Shown: positions 1 through 12,486, numbered from the stretch's first letter. The stretch: DNA of 29,769 nucleotides from Hypsibius dujardini (GCA_001579985.1 LRSR01010577.1:1-29769); one strand, 5' to 3'. Notes: generated by a model not told the origin, from the letters alone. Numbers and translations: made by a program.

Positions 1-116
1 TGCATCTTGTTAGATGGACTATTTAAACGGAAGCAGATTCTTATGCCGAAAACACCTGAAAAACGTGTTTTTAATTTGGTTTTTTTAATCTATTTATGTG
101 ATTTTCTGTGTATGGA

Positions 117-1921
117 ATGGCTTTTCTCAATAACTTTTCAAAATACATGAACGGTTCCACCATGCGCACTATGCCAATGACCAGTGCCGTCAACGAGACC
201 ATCGATCCAGCTATGCCCTACATCCCAACCTTTATGGGTGTAACATCAGCAATGATCGTCCTCGACGTAGCCGGCGCCGTCGGCAACGTCATCCTCTTCG
301 CTCTCTGCCTGGGAGACTATCGGACTCCCGGCACGTCCGAAGTCACGCTGTTCATCATGCAAGCGGCAGCTGCGTGGTTTGTTCAGTCGGCGTTGGTTCT
401 CGCGCCCTACGACGCCATCGTGCTGCTGTCTTTTCGCGGCGTCCGTATACCCGTCGACGAGACCATGTGCAGCGTCTTATTCACAGCGACTGCGTTCTTA
501 TACGTCCTGGGCTCGTGGACCGAAACGTTCCTAGCCATCAACCGAGTGTTTGCCATCTGTGCGCCCAACATTTATAATCGCATTAGGTAAGACCAAAACC
601 TGTTCTCCATTCGCCCCATTGTGCGTGCACTCACTCGAAAAGGGGGTGTGGGAATCAGCGCTAGCAGTCGCGTGTTCAGGTCGGGATAGAAGAAACAAGA
701 AGCCTGGCGGTGCGGCGGGTGGGGGGCTCCAGTATAACTCGTTCTATATTTTCTTGCTTCGTTCTCACTAACAGTAGGTTGCTGAGAGAGTACATGGAAG
801 AGTTAAATAAGCGAGTCCCCCTTTTGAAAACCGAACCCTTTCTTTTTATGATGCAGTTCCCGCACCGTGGTAATCGCAATGATGCTGATGGCCTGGCTGC
901 TGAGCTCGGCTGAGCTCTGGCTGATTGTCTTTAAACTCGCCGGTGAAGTGCACATGATCCGCGACAACAGATGCACTATCGTCCCAAAAAGTTTTAACGA
1001 CGCGGTTGCGCACATTGTGACACTGTACACTCCGGGAATTCTGACAGGGGCGTGTTGCAGTCTGATCATGTTAAAGGTCATTGCCAGCAAATGGCGAGGT
1101 CGTCCTGCGACGGGCGTGGCAGCGGCAGGCGAAGCTGCTGTCCGACGGACACACGCCCGTCGGATGCAGGTGACAGTGATGCTGTTGGGATCCTATGCGT
1201 TTGTAACCGTCACCGCCTTGCCATATGCGTTGGTAACGTATATTCTGCCACGTTACACGGGACCGAACCCGTTTGTGCGGCGCTACGTTGAGTACATCTT
1301 TGAGATTGGTTGGATGGTCAATCCGGTACGTAAACTGCAAAAGGGGAGGGAAGATCGATTTCCAGGAATATCTAATAGTTTAGTGTAATATTAACTTCTC
1401 GTATGCAATAATCATGATTTAGTTGCGAATTAAAAACTTTCACAATCAGCATTGTCGTTTTCCCACGTATCTGCTTTTGTCACAGTACAACTGCATCTTG
1501 CTGAATCGCGGCTACATGACTACGCTCAAAGCTCATCTGCGCAGATTGTGTTTCGGCAACACTGTAAGCGCTCTACAACTTCAGCCTGCAAACCGTGCAC
1601 GCCGAATGACGTAAGAAACGACAAACGAAGAAAATTCAGTTGGCGGCCATTTTATTTTCTATTTGATTCTCACAGTGGCCAGGAGACATGGGCTTCGTCG
1701 GGGAGTCGGAATGCGTAGATTCGGCCTTCTCTAGCCTACTCGACTGGAGGAACAGCAACACCAAACTTCACTTTTTAAATTATAGAGTGGTCAAGCTGAC
1801 ACGCATAGTCACTCTGTTCTGTAATGACCAAACGGAGCACCATCAAAACCCATCAGACGTACTTTTATCCTGCATCAAGAAATTCCGACCGTGTCACATG
1901 CAATCGCAAGTGTCTCGCTGA
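117..1921 (+). CDS. Rhodopsin-like GPCR, four exons
   Basis: Proposed exons are 117-586, 857-1325, 1486-1563 and 1676-1921. Donors are GTAAGA, GTACGT and GTAAGC, acceptors end TGCAG, CACAG and CACAG, and all phases agree, giving about 420 residues. The first in-frame ATG is 117; one at 147 just precedes the N-glycosylation sites NGS and NET and could be the start. Exon 1 holds TM1-TM3 and ends with ETFLAINRVFAI, a divergent form of the DRY region (NRV). Exon 2 holds TM4-TM6 with a basic third loop. The exon 2/3 join gives GWMVNPYNCILL, a variant of the TM7 NPxxY motif. Exon 4 is a hydrophilic cytoplasmic tail; if its intron is retained, translation stops at 1614. This is a plasma-membrane receptor of family A. 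The ligand cannot be told and no subfamily is recognised. Confidence 0.75.
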
Positions 1922-3580
1922 CACTTGTTTATCGAACTTCACGTTTTGTCCTCACGAAATTGTGTTTCGAACTGGCATTGTGATCTGGCCGAGAATAAGT
2001 CCGCGTTTTATGAGCTTATGATGGGCTTTTAATTAATCTCACAGTGCTGTGCTGTACGTTGCGGTCTGCAGCCGGTGGCGTGCAGATTTTTAGTACACAA
2101 ACGCTGCAGCAAATCTTCAAACGGTTAAAGCCAATCAGGAAAACACTAACGGGTGACGAAACCCGTTGAATTTGTATGTTGTTTTTTTCAAGTGGAAGAA
2201 GAATGCAAATTAGGGCATTTTCAAAAATTTTAGATTCCACTTGAAACAATCCAAAACTATTGCATTTTCAACCAGGGGGGGGGGCGACAGTGATCCTAAC
2301 TAGTTTTACCGCGTATGGGTTTGCCTCCTACCTCATCCTCACACATATTCTTTGGTTGAAACATGTTTTCACTTTAATCTTTGCTAGACTCCACTAGTTT
2401 CAAAATGATCGGACAAGAGACCGAATCTTCTGTTCAATTTTGCAATGACGCGTGGAGCTTCTCGTACAGCCAAATTTTCTTCCGCTATTATTGCTGCGCA
2501 TACTCGCAACGAGGGGGAAATAGTGAACTATTACTTATTATCTTTCCCTATGTAATTCTTAAAGGCCGTCCCTACCCCCGCTTTGTAGCTCAACTTTTTT
2601 CTCCCACAACGTTATCTTTTTTTTTCAAATTGGAACTAATATGTAACGTAGAGTAACCAATACGGTAGTGAAGTCCAGAAAATTTGATTATAGTAAGATG
2701 AAAATGATTTCATTCTTTTTTATATTGGTATATAGTGTTGTGTATTGAAGTGCACTTGTTGCGCACTTCAGTCATGCGGCTTCTGCGTAGTAGGATGTTT
2801 ATCGTTAACCGAGCCTTTCAGCTCACGATGACGTCATCATAACGAATGAAGTGAACGAGACAACATATCAGGCGATATCACTAAATTAACAGCATTTGAA
2901 TCAAATTTGAAAGTTAAACTTCTGCGTTAAACCTGAACCTTCACATTATGATTAGGTTTCAAACAAATAATCCTACATGGGTATCATTAAAGGGAAGACA
3001 TTTGCATTTACTTTGACATTTAAATTAAAAAATTAAATTTTGAAAACACATTATAAAATTTACACTGAAACCAGGCGGCATCACAAACAAAAATAATTGA
3101 GCTCTTAACCAGAAGCGATAAGAAAACTGTCTTCAATAAATCCTAAAAAGATAATTATTGTTGAACATAGATAACAATTCTAAACGTATATGAATGTATT
3201 ATGTTTAAACCCGGAACAAGTTATACAAAAGGCGTTTGAAACGCGAAGCCCTCCACAAAAGGACCCAAAAATTTAAACTTAACGTTTAGGTTAAGAATAA
3301 ATTACCAACTGTACGAAATACTTATATACGGCTTATTGAAGATTTTTGTCTTTAGTTAATGCAAATCCAACCCGTTGAATGATACCAAGTCAATTTTACC
3401 AGGTCAATTTTAGTTTAAATTTTATGGAGCTTCCGGCGTTTCAGAAACCCTTTGCGATTTATTCTTAACGTTCAAGGTTTAAACTTGACTTCGTTGGCTA
3501 CAAATAAAGCTACAATAATTTCAGTTTAATGATCATATCGAGCTTAAGCTTAAGTTTAATATAATATAAATATCTATATC

Positions 3581-3612
<32 letters not shown>

Positions 3613-4691
3613 CATATTCGAAATTGTTTCCCTTATCGTCCCCACCAAGCCTGGTTGACGGTTCGAACTTAATGCTTTTAATAAACAAGCAAAGCTCTTT
3701 TATGGCTTTCCTAAGTGGCCAAGCGTCGGCGGCCGGTAGGCCGCCGTTACACTTGCATAATTGAAAGCTTATGCGCGATGTTTAGTTGCGCTGTTTTTTG
3801 CAGGGCAATGATTTGCAGATGCTTGCTCATGAGACTACTTCTGAAACTTGGCAGTCTGGAGTACAGGAGTCCTGGAAGGGGCCTCTGTCGCTCAAATTAA
3901 GCGAAATCCGATGGCCCACTGCAGAGACAATGAATTCCACACTGAGCTTTTTTGACGCCGAATAAAAATTTTGCATTTTCCGGTTTGTAAACATCTTCCC
4001 ACAACTTATTTCGCCTTCTGATAAGCGTTTCACTCTAGTTATTAATTACGCTTAAATTTTGTATGGTCTCGATATAGCAAAAACTTTCTGGAAGTCCGAT
4101 TTCAGCGTGCGCGACTTTAGGATACGGGTGGTTCAAGTGGCCAGTTCCTGAACCCCTGCCTCATGGTATAAAATACTTTTGTAGTGAGCTTGGTATAGTC
4201 CGTCTGGTGTAAGGATGCATGTTCAGCAAAGGGTCGTGTGCAGCTACAAAAGCTGTTCTAATGTGAAGAACTCCCAGCTCTGTAATAGTCAAAACATTTA
4301 AAATTGATACAGCCATCAGTCACGATTCGTTGAGTAATTTCAACCAAAGAACCGACATACGTGGTGGCCTCCGACGGATATGACTGAATATAAGTACTTT
4401 TGCCTATGACTCACTTCACTGTGCAAATTGCGAATGATGGTTCGGTGGACGCGATAAAACACGTAGATTACACTTTCTGATACGACCGATAAGGTCAACA
4501 AAGCTACGTAACTTGGCGCCGCGATGAGGCTCCGGTCGGTTTGTGACAGACAATAACCATGTTTCAAGATTGACTTGTGACGCTTGTATCCGCCGCCTAC
4601 CAAAGTTGCAGTACTCAGGTTTACTTTATACTGCTCCACTACATTCGGGCCTTATTTTTCGAAATACAGCGTTGCAATTCCAATAGAAAAA
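1922..4691. other. Gene-poor AT-rich interval
   Basis: No open frame here has family features. Visible structure is a run of ten G at 2275-2284, an (AT)n/(TATC) tract around 3569-3612, and an imperfect inverted pair of about 30 bp at 3270-3302 and 3459-3492 sharing TTAAGAATAAAT and TTTAAAC blocks. The last part includes the likely promoter and 5' leader of the scramblase gene, but I see no convincing TATA or initiator element. Confidence 0.6.
3569..3612. repeat. AT-rich microsatellite
   Basis: Consecutive TATC and TA units run for about 44 bp. It is a simple-sequence tract with no gene attached. Confidence 0.85.
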
Positions 4692-4995
4692 ATGTCTGAC
4701 ACTCCCATCACAACTCAACCCGGCTCTTTGAAAGCAGAGGAACTTCCACCACAGGAAGGAGGAGGCCAAGGCGGCCAACAGATTCCAATGCATAGACGCG
4801 CCCAGCCTGGAGCGCCGGTTGTGGCCTGGATGCCCATTCCCACAACCAGCTTACCAAATTGCCCTCCCGGGTTGGAGTACTTGACATTGATCGATCAACT
4901 ATTGGTCAGCCAGAAGGTGGAGCTCTTCGAAGGTACTGAAACGGGCAGACAGGCAACTTACAAGGCTACATACAGTTAAAAAGACAAAGGGAAAT

Positions 4996-5029
<34 letters not shown>

Positions 5030-6198
5030 GAGTGAGTGAACACAAAAACCTCGTTTTCCGTGAGTATAGCACGAGTGCGCTAATTGTTTTTTTCCAGTTA
5101 TGACCGGTTTTGAAACAAACAATAAGTACGCGGTTCTGAATGCTCTCGGTCAGCAAATTTACTACGCGAAGGAAGATAACGATTTCTGCACTCGGCAATG
5201 CTTCGGCAAAATGCGCCCCTTTGACATGAGCATTCTCGACAACTTTCAGCGCGAGGTCATCCACATTAATCGACCGTTTGCCTGCATGCACTGCTGTTAC
5301 CCGTGCTGTCTGCAGGTACTGTCCTTAAAAAAACATTCGCAGAGTATGACGATTGCCTGACAACGCGTTAGTTATTCAACCACACATACTAGGCAATCGA
5401 TCGCTGCGTCAGGAAACATTATTCCAAATTAGCATATTCAATAGTCGGGTGATCTCTGTCTGCGGCTTTTACAGACCATGGAAGTGACGGCTTCCGGTGC
5501 GCCGATCGGCTATATCGAGCAGGAGTGGAGTCTCTGCACGCCGCTCTTCCGCATTTTGAATGCGAAACGCGAGACAGTATTGAAGATCGAAGGACCCATC
5601 ATTACTTGCTCTTGCTTTGGGAATGTTGACTTCCAGGTACGACGCTTCACATTACTTTTTTAGTTTAATCTTCTACTTAGAAATGGTTTCTCGTATAGGT
5701 TTTGAGCGCGGACGGACAAACACAGGTGGGAAAAATTTCTAAACAGTGGTCAGGATTGGCTCGGGAGCTGTTCACAGATGCGGATAATTTCGGAATCCAG
5801 TTTCCGATTGATTTGAGCGTCGAAGTCAAGGCCACTCTTCTTGCTGCCAACTTCCTCATTGTAAGTGTTGGACACATTTTCCTAAGCATATCATGTGTAT
5901 AAAGATAACATTTATGCTAATCTAATTCGCTTTTCGAAACAGGATGAACAGAGTTCAGTTATGAAAAAAATCAAAACAATTTAGTATTGATATTATTGAT
6001 AAATAATATTAATATATAAATTGTTAATGAAGTAAGTAGAAAGTTAAACATATCGTTTTAATCGAAATATGAATTATATTTATTAAATATTTATGCAATA
6101 CAAACTAGCATTGCATGAGCACAGCTTCTTACATGTAAACTCTCTTTCGCTTGCAGGATTTTATGTATTTCGAGGATTCCCACAACAACAACAACTAA
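4692..6198 (+). CDS. Phospholipid scramblase, five exons
   Basis: Exons 4692-4932, 5098-5315, 5475-5636, 5699-5860 and 6157-6198 join in phase to 274 residues. The protein follows vertebrate PLSCR1 nearly end to end. It has a proline/glycine-rich N-terminus, then [28 protein letters not shown] across the first splice ([12 protein letters not shown]), a cysteine cluster CMHCCYPCC matching the palmitoylated stretch, [17 protein letters not shown], the Ca2+-binding-loop-like [12 protein letters not shown], and a terminal hydrophobic helix ending DFMYFED. The family performs Ca2+-dependent lipid translocation at membranes and also has signalling roles. The N-terminal PxxP-rich part is shorter than in PLSCR1. 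The stop follows an Asn run (NNNN). The gene looks complete and functional; which paralogue it is cannot be decided here. Confidence 0.95.
4996..5029. repeat. CAGA tetranucleotide microsatellite in scramblase intron 1
   Basis: About eight uninterrupted CAGA units lie 63 bp after the first donor site of the scramblase gene. A length-variable tract is likely; a splicing effect is possible but nothing shows it. Confidence 0.9.
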
Positions 6199-6995
6199 GC
6201 ATCCCGTAATTCGCCATGACATTTTTCAGTTGGCTGCAAGAACGTATGCAGCCGAACCTTGACACTATTGATTATTACTGCTACTATTATTTTTACTGTT
6301 ACTACTATTACTATCATTACTATTACTTTGCAATGGACGCGCGACGGCGGAGACGCTATCCTATGTGAATTAAATCCACGGTCATGTAGGTGTTGTTTAT
6401 GTAGAAATTCTGGATGTCTTGAAATGCCTTCTATCATGTATGATTCAATTTTATGGATTGTGCAGATACTCTAAATAGACCTGAACAAGCCTGATATGGA
6501 CACAAAAATTTGCACAGAAAACATGTTTATAAATATTCACTTGCAGTAAATATCAGTTAGTAGAGATCTCCTATAAACAGACTCACTTACTAATATTATT
6601 TACCTGCTTTGTATTTTTGCTATCATATATTTAGCCGTTCCCACAGTGTCAGGTCAATTAATAACTATAAAATTGACTGTCAACTGGTTTCGTTTAAAAT
6701 AAAAAAAAGTAGTCATTAACAAGGTCACTGTTTAGTTTATTTTTCACTAACTTATCTTCAACTATTTGTTTAGCTATCCCTACTACTTGTGCAATCAATA
6801 AGTTCAAAATATGGTAAACAACATTCTGTAGTTAGAAAACCTTTCCAGTGGTGAAGCAGATGTTCCTCCCACCTAATGTTCCATCCAGATCACAACCGTT
6901 TGAAAATAATATGTTTAGATGATTCGATTATATTGTGCTGGAAAATTCATCGAAAAGAAACTACGAAAATCCAAAACCTCATCCATTTCTAACGA
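6199..6995. other. Intergenic: scramblase 3' flank
   Basis: This is the 3' flank of the scramblase gene and, from the other side, of the minus-strand Tyr-rich gene. It contains an imperfect ATT/ACT trinucleotide tract at about 6263-6328 and otherwise AT-rich DNA without a credible coding frame. Confidence 0.6.
6263..6328. repeat. Imperfect ATT/ACT trinucleotide tract
   Basis: Repeated TAT/TAC triplets with interruptions lie in the 3' flank of the scramblase gene. It opens a small Ile/Thr-rich frame that is not a gene. Confidence 0.75.
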
Positions 6996-7357
6996 TTAAT
7001 TGGCTGAGTATTTCGGAGGAGCTTGGTAGATCGGCGCCTCGTAGTGAAGTGAGGCCTGGTACACAGGGGGAGCTTGATAATGTTCTGGTTCGTGATGCTC
7101 GTAGTTATGCGGTAGCTCTTTGTTCTCGTGTGGTTGATAATTTAGCCGGGCTTCGTAACGGTCATACATTGGACTTTGATATCGTTGTCCGCCATAACGC
7201 TGTGGTCTGTATCCTCCATTCATCCCAAACATGCCTGTAAGAAACGTTAAATTTTTGCGTGCAAATATCAACAAAGATAGAGAATAATTCTGATCTTACC
7301 GTCACCGTTGACAAGGCAACCCTCTTAAACGAGCAAAACTAAAATGCTTATCTTCAT
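6996..7357 (-). pseudogene. Small Tyr/Pro-rich secreted protein, stop in signal peptide
   Basis: Two exons are visible on the minus strand. Exon 1 is 7357-7300, with ATG then MKISILVLLV, a typical signal-peptide start, and donor G|GTAAGA. Exon 2 is 7234-6996, with acceptor TTTCTTACAG. The phases match exactly (phase 1). The mature part begins GMFGMNGGYRPQRYGG and ends with spaced YxAP repeats such as YQAPPVYQ, YEAPIYQAPP and YSAN, about 90 residues in all. Such Tyr/Pro/Gly-rich secreted proteins are often structural (cuticle, eggshell or silk-like), but no family is recognised. Codon 11 (7325-7327, minus) is TAA, in the signal peptide just before EGCLVNGD. The copy is therefore a young pseudogene, a null allele or a base-call error, since the rest of the frame is undamaged. 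Confidence 0.55.
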
Positions 7358-8228
7358 TGTGACAGCTGGACAGTTTGTCATCAGATGGGTAAAATGAAAA
7401 ATATCGACTGTGAGATGGGTTTTGATGAGATAGTTTTTACAATAAACAATAATTTCGTCACGCGCTTATATGTACGACGGTCGTTCCGCGTCGACTTTGA
7501 CGGCTACACACGTAAATCAGACGAAACGTTGCGTCTCTCACCTTACGTTCAATCTTACGCAGAACTTCATGCCGATGCCACAGTCACTCAGAGTTATACT
7601 TCAGTTCATGCGAGGCCTTTTGCACCGTGCCGCACCGTACCTACTTTAATTTTAGCCGCGCGAAGACCTGATTTTGCGAAGAATCAATCACATGTACTTT
7701 ACGGATGCAATTCAATCAGTTGGTAATTTCCGGAACAACCAAGATCATATCACAATTATTAAGTCGTCCCACGCATTCTGCATAAGATCAAACTGCACTC
7801 CGCACACAAAAGACTTCATAGCGTTGTCCAAACAAAAAGATTTGACTGAAGCCGTCTTATAATTATTTGATTTAGTTTAATTTTGTACTTATGAAATGCG
7901 ACTGACCAATCCCAAGAAACGATCAGTGTGATTTAATTCTTTTTAGCTGCTCATACATCGGCAGTCACTCTACGCATTCTTTTGTCAGGGCGCACTAGTA
8001 TCAACATGACGAAACTGGATTTGTCAACAGAAGGTGTGCGATTAATTAGTTGATATTTCTATCAGGAATGCATGTACAAAAAAGATGTACAAATGTGCAG
8101 AATGATGATGGCGCATTACTCAACGCAGTGCTTAAATCAACGGCACAGTAGTTTTATAGAATAAACAGACCGTTGATATGGCTTGTAGGCATGGCTGGGT
8201 TTGTGGTCTTTGTTAAAAAAATTGTTGG
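7358..8228. other. Intergenic between two minus-strand genes
   Basis: The left part should contain the promoter of the Tyr-rich gene and the right part the 3' end of the protease gene. A 113-codon plus-strand frame at 7385-7726 has no recognisable motif, signal peptide or membrane segment, so I treat it as chance. Nothing else stands out. Confidence 0.5.
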
Positions 8229-10854
8229 TTAGATAATCTCCTCAGGCAAAGCTGCCTCCCGGATCCAGTGTAGATATGCGGCAGTCTTGGCATACTCATT
8301 GCCGTTTCCATCGCCACAATCTCCCACGCGGTAGGATACAGTGCCAGCTGAGTAAAATCTACCCGCGTCATTCAAGCAAACCAACGGTCCTCCAGAATCC
8401 CCATTACAAGCAGCCTCCTCCACGATATTGCCTGCGCAGATAAGCACGTTTGCGTCTTGACCGTCAATGGGACACTGCGGCTCCACATTCTCAAGTATAT
8501 CCACTGCCAGATACTTCAGGGGACGATCACCTATTAGTGAACATGTGACAGAGCTGTAATCACTCTGTACGGGATAGGCTGCAAAAAATATTCTGCAGAC
8601 TTACCGTTTGGATCGCCATCGAATTCTGCACCCGTGCCGCTAACGATACATGTTTCTCCCACACTCGGCGGCTGATCCTCCAGGCAGGCCAGGCAGGCGC
8701 AAGGTTTGTTGGTAAAGTCGATGGGCTTTGCCAGCGTCAACACCGCAATGTCCTTGTTGCCACGGGTATTATTAGGGTGGGGACTGATCTTCACTACCGA
8801 ATAATTCTCGGTACATCCAGTCCCGGAAGAATCCATTAAGGTTCCACTTTTTAAGGCGCCGATGGTGACAAACATATCAATCTCCGGACCCGCTGCTGGT
8901 TCTGCGCCGACGCAGTGAGCAGCCGTCAAGATGGTCCTCGCACCAATGATGGTCCCACCACAGAAACCACTACCATCTGGATCAGAGAGCAACACCTGAA
9001 GGGCCAAATTCTATTTAATAGGCGATAGTCTTCAGAGTGGGAATTCCTATTGACCAAAATATTATGGCAATAGTATAAAATAGGCTTGCAGTACATTGCG
9101 CTTTGCTCTAAAGGGAGATGGTTTTCAATAGGTATATTCATAATCACGTCAAACAAATACTTTTTTAAGAGAGTCCCGGAAAAAGGAAAAAGGAACGTTA
9201 ACAAAGTTACGGCTGCATCACTGTAGCACATTGCACCCGTTCACAACCAAATGCCCCTGTGCTAAATCACCTAGTTCATTCCTTGTATTCAGTACCAGAT
9301 ACTGTAGCGTGGACAACAAGGAATGACTTCCCTACCCACGCTCGGAAGCGCTTTGCGTAATAATTATAGGCAACATTATATTTGGATATCAGCAAGTCAA
9401 AAGAGCTGAAACTTCAAGACAATCACTGGAAAGTGTGTAGAAAATATTGCTAAAAGCCAAACTACTCACTCAACCGAAATTCACCAATGAAACCTAAGAA
9501 ATCTGCCGCTTTCCCATCAACCTCTCGTTCTTTCAGTAAGAACGAACCACATGACCACTATTTGGGAAAGGAACCCTACACCTTTTTTGGTTATTTGTTT
9601 ATACCATTTCGACCCTTTAACGAACTCACCTGCCAACAAATCTGCCCCAATTGTGCATGGATTCCACCAACTATGGTCACAGCTGGAGCCAGATGTTTCT
9701 CATCCAAGAACGAGGAATTACGGGCTTGAACTTGTGAAGCAGGATTGTGTAGCCTTGATTGCGGTACGTGAATAAAATCCTTATTTTGAAGGTCTACACC
9801 AGACTCGGCAGACTTCGGAAGCGGCTCACGTGACCTGGCGCTCTTGAGGAATAGGTCTGCATTAGTGCCGACACCAACAACGCCACAGGTGAATGCCTCT
9901 GGGGTGGTAGCGTCTTCATCATCCCCTCCCCTGTCAGGAGCGTTTGGGGTGGTCGTCGTTTTGCAATGGGGATCCTGAGTTCCTGATCCACATTGGGCAG
10001 CAACCGAAGAGATGGTGGTGAAAGTTGGTGAAGGCGTGGTAATGGTTGCGCCTGTTGTGATCGCAGTTGGCGAAGTGGGAGATAGACTTGGCGTGGTTGG
10101 ATCTGAGAGAATTGCGGGAATTGTTGACTTACTGTTGGAGTCCAATTGATTAACTGACAAACATATAGCTTACGCGTATTCGTTGCGCCAACTACCGGGG
10201 TAGTCACGACCGTAAAGGAGGTAGGTGGAACTAGTGTCGAAGAAGGTGCTGCGGAGCATGGATTTCCCGGAGTTGGTTCACGTCCCGGGGGAACTGCAGG
10301 AAGAACGACAATTTTGCTGTTGCGCTAATTGCGTTTTTCACAGGGAACAGGGACACTAACGTAGCACTGCCTTTCAACAAATTGCAAAAACAATGTTGGA
10401 AAAAGAAGCTGCTAATACCGCTCAATTTGCATATCAGTTTTCTCGAAGCATAATTATACATTGCCTACATATACACGTCTGTATGGGGCCTCACATGAGA
10501 TTTAGTTTTCGTATGCGCCGGACAATCTCTTTGAATTTCAATCAATTTTATTACAAATTGGTGCTACTAACCGTAGCAGCACCAATTTCCTTCAAAGTTA
10601 AGACAGTCGTTTGACCTCGCGACTTCGTTGCCGCTGTAAGAACATACGACATCTAGCTGGTCGGTGGTGGCGCATCGGCCAGTCTTCGGCATTTGGGCTG
10701 CGAATGTAGGAGAACAACAGACCACCGGAGGACTATCATATTGGTTGATTTGTCGACCTACAACAAAGTATAAATCCATCAAATTGTCTGAGGAAGTAAC
10801 GCTCCCAGCTTCAAGGTAAACTGACCGTCCCGTATCGTAAAGCCACATACGGTA
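8229..10854 (-). CDS. Modular secreted serine protease (S1 fold), 5' end not found
   Basis: Minus-strand exons 10854-10572, 10293-10174, 10102-9630, 8995-8605 and 8530-8229 join in phase to about 522 residues. In order they encode a Cys-rich N-terminal domain (residues 1-94, ending NDCLNFEGNWCCY), a Ser/Thr/Pro-rich mucin-like linker (about 95-200), an acidic stretch, a segment CGVVGVGTNADLF, then the catalytic domain from IVGGIHAQLGQICWQ. The triad is visible: His in LTAAHC (about 319), Asp in NKDIAVL (about 374) and Ser in CNGDSGGPLVC (about 468). The residue at chymotrypsin position 189 is Ala, not Asp, so trypsin-like cleavage after Lys/Arg is unlikely. Cleavage before IVGG would activate the zymogen, and the pro-region Cys may tether it. 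The signal-peptide exon should lie right of 10854 but I could not identify it. The short-intron choice 10173-10103 is the least certain join. Substrate unknown. Confidence 0.8.
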
Positions 10855-12458
10855 CTGAAAGCAAATAGAAATATTGTAGAAACGCAGATCATTTGTGAAT
10901 CTAGAGATGAGTGGTGGAGTATCTACGGACGTATCAGTATAGTGTGCTCCCGAAATTTATTTCCTTAAATTAGCCGTTTGTTATGTCTTCTGTAGTTATA
11001 AATAAAGAAGACTAGCGACTGCTAAATCCAGTTTGTATTTGCAATGAGATGTGAATTTGTATTAAGCATAAAACAATCTGAGAATGGGCTCCGAATGAGT
11101 TATTGTCTCACCGATAATCTTGGGTTATGATGGACAGATCGAATTTCGCTCAGCAATTTGGGTGGTAATCTAAAATTATTGCCAGGTCAATGAGCGAAGC
11201 CACGGAGATTTTTTTGACCCCAGCACAGCGTGAAGCTGAGTGCGGTGTGTCAGCATTTCAACACCACCAATGTGTTCGGACGTATATGGAAATATTTTAT
11301 TTATTCGTTGTTTTAGTAAGTTACTCAAAAATCTTCACTTTCAAAGTTGTAGAGAGTGTTATGGGACATGACCGAATTAAACGTTTACTATCAGAGTGAC
11401 GTACGGCAGTCATTGGTACTTAATATCCCATATTATAGCAAGAGTTTCTTGAGGGTAATGGTTTTTAATTAGCAGCGCATTGTGAAAAAGTTTTGCCTTC
11501 CGATTTAACGTTCGTCAGCACAATCACGTTCGAGGACCGCTCGTGTGTGTTTCACATCCATTGTTCCGGTAAAAACTACTTAACAATAATGCATTTCTAA
11601 GTCGCTGACGGCATACTATGAAGCGTCTATTGCCGTCGATTGGTGTCTCCGGAAAAATTCGCATTTAGACATAAATTGCTCTACATGAGTCATTTCTTGC
11701 GTGTAAGATTAAAATCTCGCGTCTTGAGCAGTTAAATCACCTTGGCTCTGCCCGTTCGAGACTAAAAACTTTATAAATTGTGCGGATTTATTTCCAAATG
11801 TTCGTACATGGCGGTAAATTTATTTTCACCACATGTTTAGCATATTTCATGTCTCAGTCATCCATGTCTTGCTAATTATATCGTATGTCAGTTGTTTTAC
11901 CGCCATTATTGATGCCGATGTTTAAAATTCCAATGCAAGTATCATTTCTGCACATGGTTTTAATGTCCAAAGGTCTGCACACGCATCAGCTGGCGTACTT
12001 CTGGGATAGTTGTGACGGTAACACATCGATTGCGACACGTCTCAAGGCATTTATATTGTTTCCGGCACGTGCGGATCACTGATGCTACTTCACCAAATTG
12101 AGGCCTGTTATATCACTAGGTGCACTTATGAGGGAGGGGAGAAATGTTTTGACGGAATAAAAACAGCTCCACGCAATCAGGACTCCGGACATAGCTCTAA
12201 ATAGAGCTGTGCACGGTAAAAAAAATCACTCCGCAAACCGCATTTCGATAGCCGGAATCGGACGCTGCTCGAGTGTTAGTTTCGTCGTTTTTGTAGATGA
12301 CTTTGACGCTTGAAATCTATATATAGCTGAAGTACAGTAGTTAATTCTGATTGCAATCAATGTATTTCTTCTTTCTAACTCCGCCTATCCTTAGAAGTGA
12401 ACTGAACTAAGATGCCGTCGTCCCATAACGGTACGCCGGTCGCGGAAAACGTGCTTTA
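10855..12458. other. Gene-poor interval upstream of the protease
   Basis: It should contain the missing first exon and promoter of the minus-strand protease. I searched the minus strand for an ATG followed by a hydrophobic leader and a phase-0 donor and found none convincing. Plus-strand frames at 11190-11399 and 11885-12082 lack recognisable motifs. A palindromic AGCTCTAAATAGAGCT occurs near 12194-12209. Confidence 0.5.
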
Positions 12459-12486
12459 CAGTGCGCCCCATTTACATTGTCCCAAC
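12459..12486 (+). repeat. Left terminal inverted repeat of Tc1/mariner element
   Basis: These 28 bp match the reverse complement of 13717-13744 without mismatch and abut a TA dinucleotide. Confidence 0.95.

Noticed and set aside
3655-3670. tRNA B-box-like GGTTCGAAC
   Set aside because: No A box, acceptor stem or cloverleaf can be built around it.
4899-5291. 130-codon antisense frame rich in CLSV repeats
   Set aside because: It is created by the CAGA microsatellite read backwards through scramblase intron 1.
7385-7726. 113-codon plus-strand frame
   Set aside because: No motif, leader or membrane segment, no splice partners, and it overlaps the likely promoter side of a minus-strand gene.
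9277-9325. 10-bp hairpin CATTCCTTGT / ACAAGGAATG in the protease intron
   Set aside because: Short stem with a 29-nt loop. It is expected by chance at this length scale and has no associated element ends.
10154-10173. A 20-nt intron in the protease linker
   Set aside because: Too short to be spliced. A 71-nt alternative (10173-10103) from the same donor fits phase and has a pyrimidine-rich acceptor.
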